Shown here piece by piece: positions 25,919 to 34,489 of a stretch of 64,000 nucleotides of DNA; within the stretch, counting starts at the first letter, position 1; every line of letters begins with the position of its first letter. Source of the stretch: Sulfurirhabdus autotrophica (lineage in GTDB: Bacteria > Pseudomonadota > Gammaproteobacteria > Burkholderiales > SMCO01). The notes beneath the pieces were generated by a model that did not search any database, had not been told where the DNA came from, and saw only the letters and a program-made list of their open reading frames with translations. The position numbers and the translations under genes were made by a program. The DNA is taken from positions 1 to 64,000 of the forward strand of contig NZ_SMCO01000006.1 in the NCBI RefSeq assembly GCF_004346685.1. Direction: 5' to 3'.

Positions 25919-26142
25919 GCTTTTCTGAAGCTCCGAATTGAGTGTCTGGGGGCTGTAAAAGTTCAGCCTTCTCCGGGGGAAATTTCTGTCCGATATTTGA
26001 GTTTCAATTTTAAAGCTAAGACTACTGATACACAAAAAAGAAAAGCAACCATAACCGAGTTAGTTTTCAATACATTTAGAATGGTTATTGCTATATAGTT
26101 TAGATATTGAAATAACCACTAAATTTTATTGTAGGAAAACTT

Positions 26143-26418
26143 ATGGAAAACCATAAAAAGATCGGAATGATTGTGATGGTAGCATCTGTTGCGCTAGTTG
26201 CAGTTGCATTAGCAATGACTGAAAGTTATTGCCCTCGCTATGAAACATGGAGTAGCTTTGATTTTCTAATGAAATGTTGGTACGTAAATTTCTTTAGTGA
26301 CAGCGACTTTTTTCTAAATTTTTACTTAAAATACGCTTTGGCATTTTGTGTTACTAGCTTTGGCACTGGGTTTCTTTGGTATCAAGGGGTATTCAAAGGT
26401 AATGAAAACAACAAATAG
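26143..26418 (+). CDS. Small membrane protein (91 aa)
   Basis: Two hydrophobic segments, residues 8-27 (MIVMVASVALVAVALAM) and about 62-80 (LAFCVTSFGTGFLWYQG), joined by a soluble loop with two Cys (SYCPRYETW; MKCWYVNFF). TAGGAAAAC precedes the ATG. A loop cysteine pair could form a periplasmic disulfide. Not recognised; sits alone between terminators. Confidence 0.55.
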   Translation: MENHKKIGMIVMVASVALVAVALAMTESYCPRYETWSSFDFLMKCWYVNFFSDSDFFLNFYLKYALAFCVTSFGTGFLWYQGVFKGNENNK

Positions 26419-26604
26419 AAAAGGTAGTTAGGTACGGCAGAATTATATGTCACTAGAAGTAAACAGTCCGATGCACATTTATTTAACTCTCTATAAATAG
26501 AACTTGTTAGTTTTATTGTAAAACAGTATCCCTCGTTGAGTCCGCTGACCATCGAATCTAATATGGACCCTCAGCCGAATGAGAGGCTCAACAGGGAGAA
26601 CAAT

Positions 26605-26871
26605 ATGTTTGACGAAAGAACCAGTTACAGCATCTTAAATGAAATTGGGAAGAAAACCACTATAACCCTAGAAAAACTAGTTGCTGATAGCCTTCAAGAA
26701 TTACTTCCCAATGTTCACACATGGGTTCAAAACACCTACAACAAAGTTGCCATACAAAGTCCAGAACTAGGACGACGCAAAAAAGGCGATATTGTTCGCT
26801 TATTGTCGTTGAGAGAAGCGGAGAGTTCACCTCTCTACAAAAAATTGCTTGATAAACTCTTTGGGCTGTAA
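26605..26871 (+). CDS. Hypothetical protein (88 aa)
   Basis: Start set at 26605, eight bases after AGGGAG; a longer reading from 26536 lacks a site. Helical and mixed-charge (EIGKKTTITLEKLVADSLQELL; KKGDIVRLLSLREAESSP), possibly a small DNA-binding or structural protein. No family recognised. Followed by strong stem-loops. Confidence 0.55.
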   Translation: MFDERTSYSILNEIGKKTTITLEKLVADSLQELLPNVHTWVQNTYNKVAIQSPELGRRKKGDIVRLLSLREAESSPLYKKLLDKLFGL

Positions 26872-26922
26872 CCCCTAACACTATTGGTGAAAAAAATTCA
26901 CTGACTGACACCAATTAAGTTA

Positions 26923-26968
26923 CCTCCGGCAAAGCCGGAGGTTTATCGTTTTGGCGCCTCAAAGGCGC
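26923..26968. repeat. Tandem stem-loops (terminator and REP-like)
   Basis: CCTCCGGC-AAA-GCCGGAGG (26923-26941) is a perfect hairpin followed by TTTATCGTTTT, and GCGCCT-CAA-AGGCGC (26954-26968) is a second perfect hairpin. The first can terminate the gene ending at 26871. The pair resembles repetitive intergenic stem-loops that occur at many places in proteobacterial genomes. Confidence 0.6.
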
Positions 26969-27020
26969 TGGTAACCCATGAGCCACCTAAAAGGCAGCTA
27001 TAGCCCTAATTTCATTTGGA

Positions 27021-27128
27021 ACGAAGGAGAAGAACATCCGTCTAGTGGAAGGCGATCACGACATCGACTGTAAGATCGATGGAATTGGCGCGATGCAGCT
27101 GAAATCCGAATTTGTGAAGAAGGCTTAG
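27021..27128 (+). pseudogene. Truncated copy of the yjdM 3' end
   Basis: From AAGGAGAAGAACATCC to the TAG stop this matches the yjdM sequence at about 25745-25849 with few differences; the deduced residues ([21 protein letters not shown]) are identical. The 5' part of the gene is absent and no start is available, so it is a decayed duplicate. The sequence after the stop also resembles the region after yjdM. Confidence 0.85.
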
Positions 27129-27197
27129 ACGGTTGGCGTTAGATCGGGAAGGAATAACTTTCATGCTACATGGCCATTATTAGAGCTCCAAGAGTGC

Positions 27198-27339
27198 CAA
27201 ACAGCGTACAATATTTTCCACCAAACAGCGCGCATATTTGCCAGTAGTCTTTCAAAGAATCCACAAACTACAAGAGGTTATGAGTTCTTTCCACAGATGC
27301 TGAAATTCACAAAAAGTGGAAAATTCAACGCGCTGTTTG
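27198..27339. mobile_element. MITE-like element bounded by a 24-base inverted repeat
   Basis: Arm 27198-27221 (CAAACAGCGTACAATATT and on to TTCCAC) is closely matched by the complement of 27316-27339 (CAAACAGCGCGTTGAATT to TTCCAC), with about four mismatches. About 140 bases in all and no coding capacity. It lies between two decayed repeats of the yjdM tail. A CCAAACAGCG copy also follows the left arm. Size and structure suit a miniature inverted-repeat element, but no target duplication is clear. Confidence 0.4.
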
Positions 27340-27394
27340 ACAGGCGTAGACGGTTAGCGTTAGATCAGAGAACCAACTACTTGCACGCTACAAG

Positions 27395-27416
27395 ATCATC
27401 TTTTGGGATGATTTTT
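27395..27416 (+). terminator. Duplicated terminator (third copy of the yjdM downstream region)
   Basis: ATCATC-TTTTGG-GATGAT followed by five T. The surrounding sequence (GACGGTTAGCGTTAGATCAG) resembles that after both yjdM and its truncated copy, so it is a third, shorter duplicate of the same region. Confidence 0.55.
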
Positions 27417-27600
27417 GCTTACATGAAGCTTTCGAAGGGATACTGGAGCTATCTCCTTGGCTTTAACTCGGTTACGAGTGACAAAATTCCAGTTTGATCC
27501 CCCTCTCTGTAGATTTCCAATATAATGTTACAATACGATTTGCATATGTATGTACTTATATGCGCATTCCTATTTCAGCTAGTCAATTACCAAGGCAGAT

Positions 27601-28008
27601 ATGGCAAGAAAATCGATAACCAAGGCAACGCAACTGGATTTTTTATTTCCCGAAGATAATCAGGTAATAAAAGCTGCAAAGCCCACCAAGCGAACAACCA
27701 CCAAGCCACGCCCACAAACGGGCAAGCAAAATACCAAGAAATCAATTGGTAAATCCTCAAATCCCAAACCAGTGAAGTCTGCACTCAGCAATAGCAAATC
27801 AGTTGCGGTTAGCAAGCCAAAAACCAAAGCGTTAAAACCTGTATTAAATAAACCCAAAAAACGCAGCCCTGGATTGGCACCTGAAGGGTTTGTAAGATTA
27901 ACTATCAATATCCGCCATGATTTGCGCACTAAATTAAAAATCATTGCTGCAAAGCAAAATACAACCATAGGGAAGCTAATCGAAGACTTTACCAACTCGC
28001 ATAGTTAG
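27601..28008 (+). CDS. Basic protein with C-terminal ribbon-helix-helix-like domain
   Basis: 135 residues. The first 95 are Lys/Pro/Thr/Ser-rich and disordered (TKRTTTKPRPQTGKQNTKK). The last 40 (VRLTINIRHDLRTKLKIIAA, then TTIGKLIEDFTNSH) fit a ribbon-helix-helix DNA-binding domain. Such proteins act as small transcription or partition factors. Its target is not visible. A short palindrome-free AT-rich region precedes it. Confidence 0.65.
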   Translation: MARKSITKATQLDFLFPEDNQVIKAAKPTKRTTTKPRPQTGKQNTKKSIGKSSNPKPVKSALSNSKSVAVSKPKTKALKPVLNKPKKRSPGLAPEGFVRLTINIRHDLRTKLKIIAAKQNTTIGKLIEDFTNSHS

Positions 28009-28107
28009 ATTGCATTTGCTTGACTAATCAAATTCAAAAAAAATAGGTTTCGCCACTCTAAAGAGCACCATTAGATGAGTTCTGACGCAATTAGGATATT
28101 AAGTTAG

Positions 28108-28938
28108 ATGAATGACAAGAACGAAATCAGACTAGGTCAATCCATAGAACTCTTAAAAGAACTACATATTCTCACCCGCGATGGCAAAATGAATCAGGAT
28201 AGCCGTCGAAAGCTGAAACAGGTTTATCATCTTTATCAGTTCATTGAACCACTTCTGAAAGAAATTCAAAAAGATCATTTAGATATACAGCTGGTGGATC
28301 ATGGCGCAGGTAAATCATATCTGGGTTTTATTATCTACGATTTATTTTTTAAAGGATTAAATAACGGCTCTCGTATTTACGGCATAGAAACACGGGATGA
28401 GTTGGTTAAAAAATCCCAGGAATTAGCTCAGAAACTTGATTTTCCGGGTATGTCTTTTCTAAATCTGTCCGTTGCAGACTCGATTGAATCCCATCTTTTA
28501 CCCGCCAGAATCGACATTGTTACAGCATTGCATGCATGTAACACCGCTACTGACGATGCCATTCATTTTGCTTTGAAAAAACACGCAAAGTACATCGTTC
28601 TAGTTCCGTGTTGCCAGGCTGAAATCGCTTCAGTACTTAAAAAGAACAAAGGTAAGACTCTTGCCAAAAACACATTGACTGAAATTTGGCGTCACCCACT
28701 GCATACCAGAGAGTTTGGCAGCCACATTACCAATGTGTTGCGTTGCCTTCAGCTAGAGGCTCACGGTTATCAGGTCAACGTAACTGAACTTGTCGGATGG
28801 GAACATTCCATGAAAAATGAACTGATTATTGCCCAATTCAAAAATTTGCCGCGCAAACGCCCCACTGAACGCCTTAATGAAGTATTACAAGAATTGGGCC
28901 TTGAAGAAATGAGCACGCGTTTTTTCACCTCACTATGA
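28108..28938 (+). CDS. SAM-dependent methyltransferase-like protein
   Basis: 276 residues. DHGAGKSYLGFI (about residue 68) matches the Gly-rich motif I, GIETRDELV (about 93) motif II, and DIVTALHACNTATDDAI (about 136) the acidic/motif-IV area that in this family is followed by a conserved CCQ (VPCCQAEI). This is the class I Rossmann family with domain DUF13679-type methyltransferases, where HACNTATD is the conserved core. Substrate unknown; soluble. Confidence 0.75.
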   Translation: MNDKNEIRLGQSIELLKELHILTRDGKMNQDSRRKLKQVYHLYQFIEPLLKEIQKDHLDIQLVDHGAGKSYLGFIIYDLFFKGLNNGSRIYGIETRDELVKKSQELAQKLDFPGMSFLNLSVADSIESHLLPARIDIVTALHACNTATDDAIHFALKKHAKYIVLVPCCQAEIASVLKKNKGKTLAKNTLTEIWRHPLHTREFGSHITNVLRCLQLEAHGYQVNVTELVGWEHSMKNELIIAQFKNLPRKRPTERLNEVLQELGLEEMSTRFFTSL

Positions 28939-29010
28939 TGCGCTACTCATTTCATCCCTTAAACATTAATTAAAACAATACGTTAATCTATACGGACAAA
29001 CAAAAACCTT

Positions 29011-29568
29011 ATGGCGCTCAAATCAACCATTTTTAAAATTGATCTGCAAATTGCAGACATGGATCGTAATTATTACCAGGAACATTTACTCACCATTGCT
29101 CAACATCCATCCGAAACTGACGAGCGCATGATGGTTCGTGTATTGGCATTTGCTTTAAACGCCAGTGAATATTTAACTTTTGGAAATGGAATTAGCGCAG
29201 ATGACGAGCCCGATCTCTGGCATAAAGACTTAACTGGTGCAATTGATCTGTGGATAGACGTTGGTTTGCCAGATGAAAAGCTAATTCGCAAAGCTTGTGG
29301 GCGATCAGGTCAGGTCATTCTTTACACTTATGGTGGTCGTGTCGCTGATATGTGGTGGGATCAAAGCAGCAGTAAGCTTGAAAAATCAAACAACTTATCA
29401 GTTATCAACTTGTCGCTAGAAACCACCAGAGAGCTAACTAAACTAGCTCAACGTAATATGAAGTTGCATTGTACTATTCAGGATGGCGATATTTGGTTGG
29501 CTGATAATGCCAGCACAATTGAAGTCCAGTTGTCGAAACTCAAAATCCCGAATGAATTTACCAATTAA
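29011..29568 (+). CDS. yaeQ: YaeQ family protein
   Basis: 185 residues, typical length. MALKSTIFKIDLQIADMDR, HPSETDERMMVRVLAFALNA and EPDLWHKDLTGAIDLWIDVG are family signatures, and the fold is a degenerate PD-(D/E)XK nuclease-like core. Function not settled (E. coli YaeQ was suggested to affect transcription). Single gene with no clear operon partner. Confidence 0.92.
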   Translation: MALKSTIFKIDLQIADMDRNYYQEHLLTIAQHPSETDERMMVRVLAFALNASEYLTFGNGISADDEPDLWHKDLTGAIDLWIDVGLPDEKLIRKACGRSGQVILYTYGGRVADMWWDQSSSKLEKSNNLSVINLSLETTRELTKLAQRNMKLHCTIQDGDIWLADNASTIEVQLSKLKIPNEFTN

Positions 29569-29698
29569 CCTATACGGCACTTTGCAAGCTCTTCCCATAC
29601 AACAAGACAAATCAACTTTACTATTTGCCAATTCAGTTGCACCATGAGATGAATGCCAACTGAAATCGGCAACAACCTGTTTATTTGGAAAATCGCGG

Positions 29699-30802
29699 AT
29701 GAGCAATTCCAATACTTATAACGAACCACAGATTATTGATAATGACTCACTAAAGGACTTCACTGAAGCCTTAGCCGACTACGCCCATAATATTGAAAGC
29801 GATATTGCACACCTGAAACGATTTCCTGAAGATCAAGCCGTTATCGCCAATCTTTTCCGTGCACTTCACAATATCAAAGGTGACGCTGCCTTATGCCGAG
29901 TTGATCTGGGTGTAGCGATAATTCATCCCATTGAAACCATTCTAGATCGTATCCGCTCGGGTAAACTACAATTTACGGAATTACTGGGTGAAACTATTTT
30001 GTTGGCTATAGACCGCCTGGAATTAGCAATGAATGCATTAGCCACAGGCAAATCTGTCTCAAGTTTAAAGCTTGGTATTCTTGCTGAAGAACTGGATGGG
30101 CTAAGCCAGGCAAGACAAGTGCAACTTGAAATTCTCACACATCAGTTGATTCAGTCTATAACGGGCTTTCGACCTTCCAGCACCCCTGTATCCAATAACG
30201 CCAGGAAACACGCTGTATCTCCCAGGTCTGAAAGCACTGCTACCCACTTAGCTTTTTTCCGGTCACTTGCACAGCAATATGAAAGCAGATCCCCCCACTT
30301 TGAAGGACGAACAGCTCGCTTGCTTCATTTGGCACTGGTTACAAACAAATTAGCTGGAGAACCAGTTGATCCCATTCAATTGGAAGCCGCTATATACATG
30401 CATGATGTAGGAATGATGTTTCTGCCTGAATCCATCTGGCTAAAACCGGATCGTTTAAATGAAATGGACAAAATTGCATTACATGCACACCCGGCATATG
30501 GTGCAGGACTTCTGGAACGCATGCCTGATTGGCAAGAAGCTGCCAAGATGGTGTTGCAACACCATGAAACGCCAGATGGCACAGGTTACCCCAAAGGATT
30601 AAAGCAGGACCAGATTTGCTCAGGAGCGAAAATACTGGCCATTATTGATGCCTTTGAAGCTGTTATGCTAAAACATAGCCACCGCGGCCACAGTCGTTCA
30701 ATCCTTCGCGCTATTTCTGAAATCAATGCATGCAACAATCAGTTCGCGCAAGAATGGATCGAACCATTTAACCAAGTCATTCGCCACATGATTGAAAAAT
30801 AG
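29699..30802 (+). CDS. HPt domain fused to HD-GYP phosphodiesterase domain
   Basis: 367 residues. The N-terminal HPt domain (about 10-110) has the phospho-accepting His in LFRALHNIKGDAAL. The C-terminal HD-GYP domain (about 185-360) has YMHDVGMMFLP (HD), then QHHETPDGTGYPKGL (HHE and GYP), the residues needed to hydrolyse cyclic di-GMP. The order HPt then HD-GYP suggests that phosphotransfer controls the phosphodiesterase. Cytoplasmic. Located 320 bases upstream of a NarX/NarL-like pair, a possible phosphodonor, but the link is only positional. Confidence 0.85.
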   Translation: MSNSNTYNEPQIIDNDSLKDFTEALADYAHNIESDIAHLKRFPEDQAVIANLFRALHNIKGDAALCRVDLGVAIIHPIETILDRIRSGKLQFTELLGETILLAIDRLELAMNALATGKSVSSLKLGILAEELDGLSQARQVQLEILTHQLIQSITGFRPSSTPVSNNARKHAVSPRSESTATHLAFFRSLAQQYESRSPHFEGRTARLLHLALVTNKLAGEPVDPIQLEAAIYMHDVGMMFLPESIWLKPDRLNEMDKIALHAHPAYGAGLLERMPDWQEAAKMVLQHHETPDGTGYPKGLKQDQICSGAKILAIIDAFEAVMLKHSHRGHSRSILRAISEINACNNQFAQEWIEPFNQVIRHMIEK

Positions 30803-31125
30803 TCGGCTTGAACTTTCCGTGAAAATAAAATTACCGAGCCATATATCTCACTGGGTTGCGCTTTAATTTTTTATTTTTATATCAATATATTATAAAAATA
30901 AAAAGATTTACATTCACGAAAATAATGCCATATGGTTTTCATTTTAATTAGATTTCACGCAATATAATGCCATTAAATTATTTCCGACACTCACGCATAA
31001 CCGCATATGATTGCAAGAAATTTTATGTCACTATAGAATGAAACGTTAGTTACATCATATTAATGTTGCCATAGATTGGCGCAAATTTCTGTGCATTAAT
31101 TCGCGTCTTTGACCTATGGAAACAA
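30803..31125. promoter_or_regulatory. Gene-free region with an AT-rich palindrome
   Basis: About 320 bases. A long A/T inverted repeat (30867-30904, arms of about 15 bases) may act as terminator for the HPt/HD-GYP gene in plus direction. The remainder is AT-rich and probably holds the promoter of the two-component operon that starts at 31126. Two copies of ATAATGCCAT (near 30923 and 30963) form a direct repeat. Confidence 0.5.
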
Positions 31126-32334
31126 ATGACACCTTATCTTGAAATTTTGACTACGTCATCCAAAAAATCTTCATCTCAAGGTACCTACAAAATACCTGCG
31201 CTGCATGCGCTTTCTGAAATTACAGCCAGCTTAAGCAGTGACAACAACCTTGAAGAGTTGCTGGAGCGCTTTCTCAGCACCATGATAAGACTATCTGGTG
31301 CAGATGCGGGGGCAGTACGCATCATTACCAGCGATGGAAAACATCTGCGCCTGGTCGGATCAATCGGATTACCGCAAGATGTCATCGATAAAGAAGAATA
31401 TGTCCCGTTAGAGTGCGGAATTTGCGGACACGCTGCACGTGAACACACCATACAATCTGACAATCACCCAAGCATGTGCAGAGAAGTCACTGCACTGAAT
31501 TACTTTGGTGACGGGTGCAAAAATGTCATCGCCGTACCCTTACGCCATAAAGGCAAAGTGATGGGGGTGTACAACCTCTTCATGGCAACAGACTCTCCTA
31601 TTCCGGAAGATTTGTCCCTGCTCTTCTTCTCTATCAGCGAACATCTCGGTATCGCTTTGGAAAATGCACGGCTAACCCGTGAAAATATGCGCATTAGCCT
31701 GACGAATGAAAGACAAATGCTCGCGAATGAAATACATGACTCACTCGCACAGACAATTGCTTACATGAAAATGCGCGTTGCCTTGCTCAGAGAAGCACTT
31801 ATTGCTAGTGACGAAACAATGAGTAACAAATATTTAAATGACGTGGATGAAGCTGTAGAGTCTGCCTATTCAGGGTTAAGAGACTTATTGGGGCAGTTCC
31901 GTTATCGCATGGACCCCAGAGGCCTGGTACCAGCGCTAGAAGATGTGATGTTGAAATATTGCGACAAATCCTTGGTAAACATTGATTTCGTCAATTTTAC
32001 CCAAGACCTGAATCTCACTCCGAATCAGGAAGTTCAGGTTTTTCACATCGTGCAGGAAGCATTGATCAATATTTGCAAACATGCACGTGCACAGCGTGTT
32101 AAATTAACAATGGAAATCAAAGAGGGGCAATATCTGATTACTGTTGAAGATGATGGCATTGGCCTTAAAAGCATTAATAATCAACAAAATGGATTGCATT
32201 TTGGACTTAACATCATGAGAGAGCGTGCTCAACGCTTAGGTGGAGACATCACGATTGACAGTCAAATTGGAGAAGGGACTCGCCTCCAGCTTAAATTTCC
32301 AGTCACATCAGACCGAAAGGATAAAAACGCATGA
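31126..32334 (+). CDS. NarX-like sensor histidine kinase with cysteine-bearing GAF domain
   Basis: 402 residues, no membrane segment, so cytoplasmic. GAF domain about 20-190, containing CGIC (about 96), a Cys in SMCRE (about 117) and another in DGCKN (about 130), i.e. C-X2-C-X17-C-X12-C. A HisKA_3 dimerisation box follows (NEIHDSLAQTIAYMK; phosphorylated His near 204), then a HATPase domain (EDDGIGLK, HFGLNIMRERA, GEGTRLQL). The pattern is that of NarL-family kinases. The cysteine set could hold an iron-sulfur cluster or sense redox. Its stop overlaps the start of the response regulator (ATGA). Signal unknown. Confidence 0.88.
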   Translation: MTPYLEILTTSSKKSSSQGTYKIPALHALSEITASLSSDNNLEELLERFLSTMIRLSGADAGAVRIITSDGKHLRLVGSIGLPQDVIDKEEYVPLECGICGHAAREHTIQSDNHPSMCREVTALNYFGDGCKNVIAVPLRHKGKVMGVYNLFMATDSPIPEDLSLLFFSISEHLGIALENARLTRENMRISLTNERQMLANEIHDSLAQTIAYMKMRVALLREALIASDETMSNKYLNDVDEAVESAYSGLRDLLGQFRYRMDPRGLVPALEDVMLKYCDKSLVNIDFVNFTQDLNLTPNQEVQVFHIVQEALINICKHARAQRVKLTMEIKEGQYLITVEDDGIGLKSINNQQNGLHFGLNIMRERAQRLGGDITIDSQIGEGTRLQLKFPVTSDRKDKNA

Positions 32335-33002
32335 CAGAGCATCTGAGAATTGTACTGGTTGATGACCACACGCTATTCCGGATGGGGCTTGCCGAGTTAC
32401 TTGAGCATCGTGGTAACATCAAAGTTGTAGGCATAACGGGTAACGCTGCTGAAGCCCGCACATTATTAGCCGAACAGCAGCCTGATGTAGTGATTATGGA
32501 CCTCAACATGCCCCCCATTGATGGCATCTCTCTGCTCACTCAACTCAGATCAGAGGGGGTTAATATCCCTATACTCATGTTGACAGTAAGCGACGCCCAG
32601 GAAGATTTGGCAAATGCATTGCGTGCAGGCGCCCGCGGATATCTGCTGAAAGATATTGAACCAGATGATCTTGTCGATGCAATTCAGCGTGCTGCCCGTG
32701 GGGAAACTGTCGTATCACCCACTATGACCATGAAATTAGTCAGCTTATTGCAAGATGGCTCCCCAAGTAACACGCAAGAAGATCTGCTTGCACATTTAAC
32801 TCAAAGAGAACGAGAAATATTAATGCACCTGGCTCATGGTGAAAGCAACAAAACCATTGCTAGAGCACTAGACATTAGCCACGACACAGTCAAGTTGCAT
32901 GTACGCCATATACTTGCAAAATTAAACCTGTCTTCACGTGTAGAAGCAGCCGTATTTGCCGTGGAACATCAACTTGTCCCTTCCAGAATATCCCACGGCT
33001 AA
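32331..33002 (+). CDS. NarL/FixJ-family response regulator
   Basis: 223 residues. Receiver domain with phospho-acceptor Asp in VVIMDLNMPPIDG (about 57), Lys in YLLKDIEPD (about 107) and DD at 11-12; LuxR-type HTH about 160-220 (LTQREREILMHLAHGESNKTIA, DTVKLHVRHILAKL). Overlaps the kinase gene by four bases. Ends 24 bases from the convergent stop of cysG. A candidate regulator for the adjacent siroheme/dsr genes or for the nearby respiration genes; no binding site has been proven. Confidence 0.92.
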   Translation: MTEHLRIVLVDDHTLFRMGLAELLEHRGNIKVVGITGNAAEARTLLAEQQPDVVIMDLNMPPIDGISLLTQLRSEGVNIPILMLTVSDAQEDLANALRAGARGYLLKDIEPDDLVDAIQRAARGETVVSPTMTMKLVSLLQDGSPSNTQEDLLAHLTQREREILMHLAHGESNKTIARALDISHDTVKLHVRHILAKLNLSSRVEAAVFAVEHQLVPSRISHG

Positions 33003-33025
33003 TCTTGTAAAACTAACAGATTGAA

Positions 33026-34456
33026 TTAAGCATCTTCAAGTGGTGCAGCACTTAGTGGATGCTCAGAATCCTCTGTTTTAAACCAGGAAAGTTTTTCATG
33101 CAAGCTAACGACATTACCAACAATAATCAAAGTTGGCGGCTTTAAGTTAGCATCCTTGGCCAGTCCAGGTAGTGTCTCAAGCGTTCCGGTTAATACCCGC
33201 TGATTAGGCGTTGTACCTTGCTGAACAATTGCTGCGGGTGTAGTTGTAGCAAGACCATGTACGATCAACTCCTTACACAACACTGGCAAACCCATCAACC
33301 CCATGTAAATAACCACCGTCTGATTGGGTCTGGCCAGACCATTCCAATCCAGATTCATAGTGTTATCTTTCAAATGCCCTGTAACAAATACGCATGACTG
33401 GGCATAATCCCGATGTGTCAGTGGAATGCCAGTATAAGCTGCCACACCCGAAGCAGCCGTAATACCTGGGACCACCTGGAAAGGCACATCATTTTCCGAC
33501 AAAGTCTCAATTTCCTCACCACCGCGACCAAAGATAAAGGGGTCACCACCTTTCAAGCGCACAACGCGTTTACCCTCTTTAGCCAAGCGCACCAATAACT
33601 GATTAATTCCTTCCTGAGGCATTGCATGGTTATTAGCCTGTTTACCGACATAAATACGCTCAGCATCACGCCTTGACAGATCCAATACCGCAGCAGAAAC
33701 AAGATTATCGTATACAACTACGTCTGCCTGCTGCATCAACCTGACTGCACGGAAGGTCAACAACTCGGGATTTCCAGGCCCGCCACCAACAAGATAAACC
33801 TCGCCACGCGGCAGCGCATCACCCGATTCAGACTGAAGCAATTTATCCAGTGCGACACTTGCATCTTGTTCACGGCCAGCAAATACCATCTCTGCCACTG
33901 GACCTTCAAGTGCCTTTTCCCAAAATATACGACGCTGAGCAGGAATCTTGAAACGCTCTTTGACCTTTTCACGAAAACTTCCCGCAAGCGCTGTCAAACG
34001 ACCATAAGCCGCAGGTATCAATGCTTCCAGTCTTGCCCTCAACAACCTCGCCAGGACGGGCGAATCACCACCTGTTGAAATCGCAATCATCATCGGTGAG
34101 CGGTCGATAATCGAAGGGATAATAAAAGAACAATATTCAGGTCGATCCACTACGTTAACTGGAATCCGCTGTTTTTTAGCAGTTTCAGAAACCAGTTTAT
34201 TAAGCGATTCATCTTCAGTAGCCGCAATGACCAGAAAAGCATCATCCAGCATTGCAGGAATAAAAGGATCTTTACAATGCGAAAGCATGTCCTGCTCAGG
34301 CAAATGACTAAAGTCATCGCACATTTCAGGCGCAACTACCGTCACTTTAGCGCCACATTTAAGTAAAAGAGCTGCTTTACGCGAAGCGGTTTCATCCCCG
34401 CCGATTACCAAGCATTTATTACCACGCATATCCAGAAAAGCTGGAAAAAAATTCAT
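33026..34456 (-). CDS. cysG: Siroheme synthase CysG (trifunctional)
   Basis: 476 residues. N-terminal precorrin-2 dehydrogenase/sirohydrochlorin ferrochelatase domain (NAD-binding MRGNKCLVIGGDETASRKAALL; SIIDRSPMMIAISTGGDSPVL), C-terminal uroporphyrinogen-III C-methyltransferase (VYLVGGGPGNPELLT; ERIYVGKQ; VRLKGGDPFIFGRGGEE). It turns uroporphyrinogen III into siroheme, the cofactor of DsrAB. Last gene of the dsr-associated minus-strand run, 34 bases after the dihydrolipoamide-dehydrogenase-like gene. Slightly longer than E. coli CysG; otherwise standard. Confidence 0.95.
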   Translation of the reverse strand: MNFFPAFLDMRGNKCLVIGGDETASRKAALLLKCGAKVTVVAPEMCDDFSHLPEQDMLSHCKDPFIPAMLDDAFLVIAATEDESLNKLVSETAKKQRIPVNVVDRPEYCSFIIPSIIDRSPMMIAISTGGDSPVLARLLRARLEALIPAAYGRLTALAGSFREKVKERFKIPAQRRIFWEKALEGPVAEMVFAGREQDASVALDKLLQSESGDALPRGEVYLVGGGPGNPELLTFRAVRLMQQADVVVYDNLVSAAVLDLSRRDAERIYVGKQANNHAMPQEGINQLLVRLAKEGKRVVRLKGGDPFIFGRGGEEIETLSENDVPFQVVPGITAASGVAAYTGIPLTHRDYAQSCVFVTGHLKDNTMNLDWNGLARPNQTVVIYMGLMGLPVLCKELIVHGLATTTPAAIVQQGTTPNQRVLTGTLETLPGLAKDANLKPPTLIIVGNVVSLHEKLSWFKTEDSEHPLSAAPLEDA

Positions 34457-34489
34457 AAATCACACCTATTAATCAAAACTAACAACAAA

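Noticed and set aside
26536-26604. N-terminal extension of the 88-residue protein
   Set aside because: The internal ATG has a good AGGGAG site and the extension looks non-coding.
27297-27497. 66-codon frame across the MITE-like element and terminator
   Set aside because: Spans the right inverted-repeat arm and a hairpin; chance reading.
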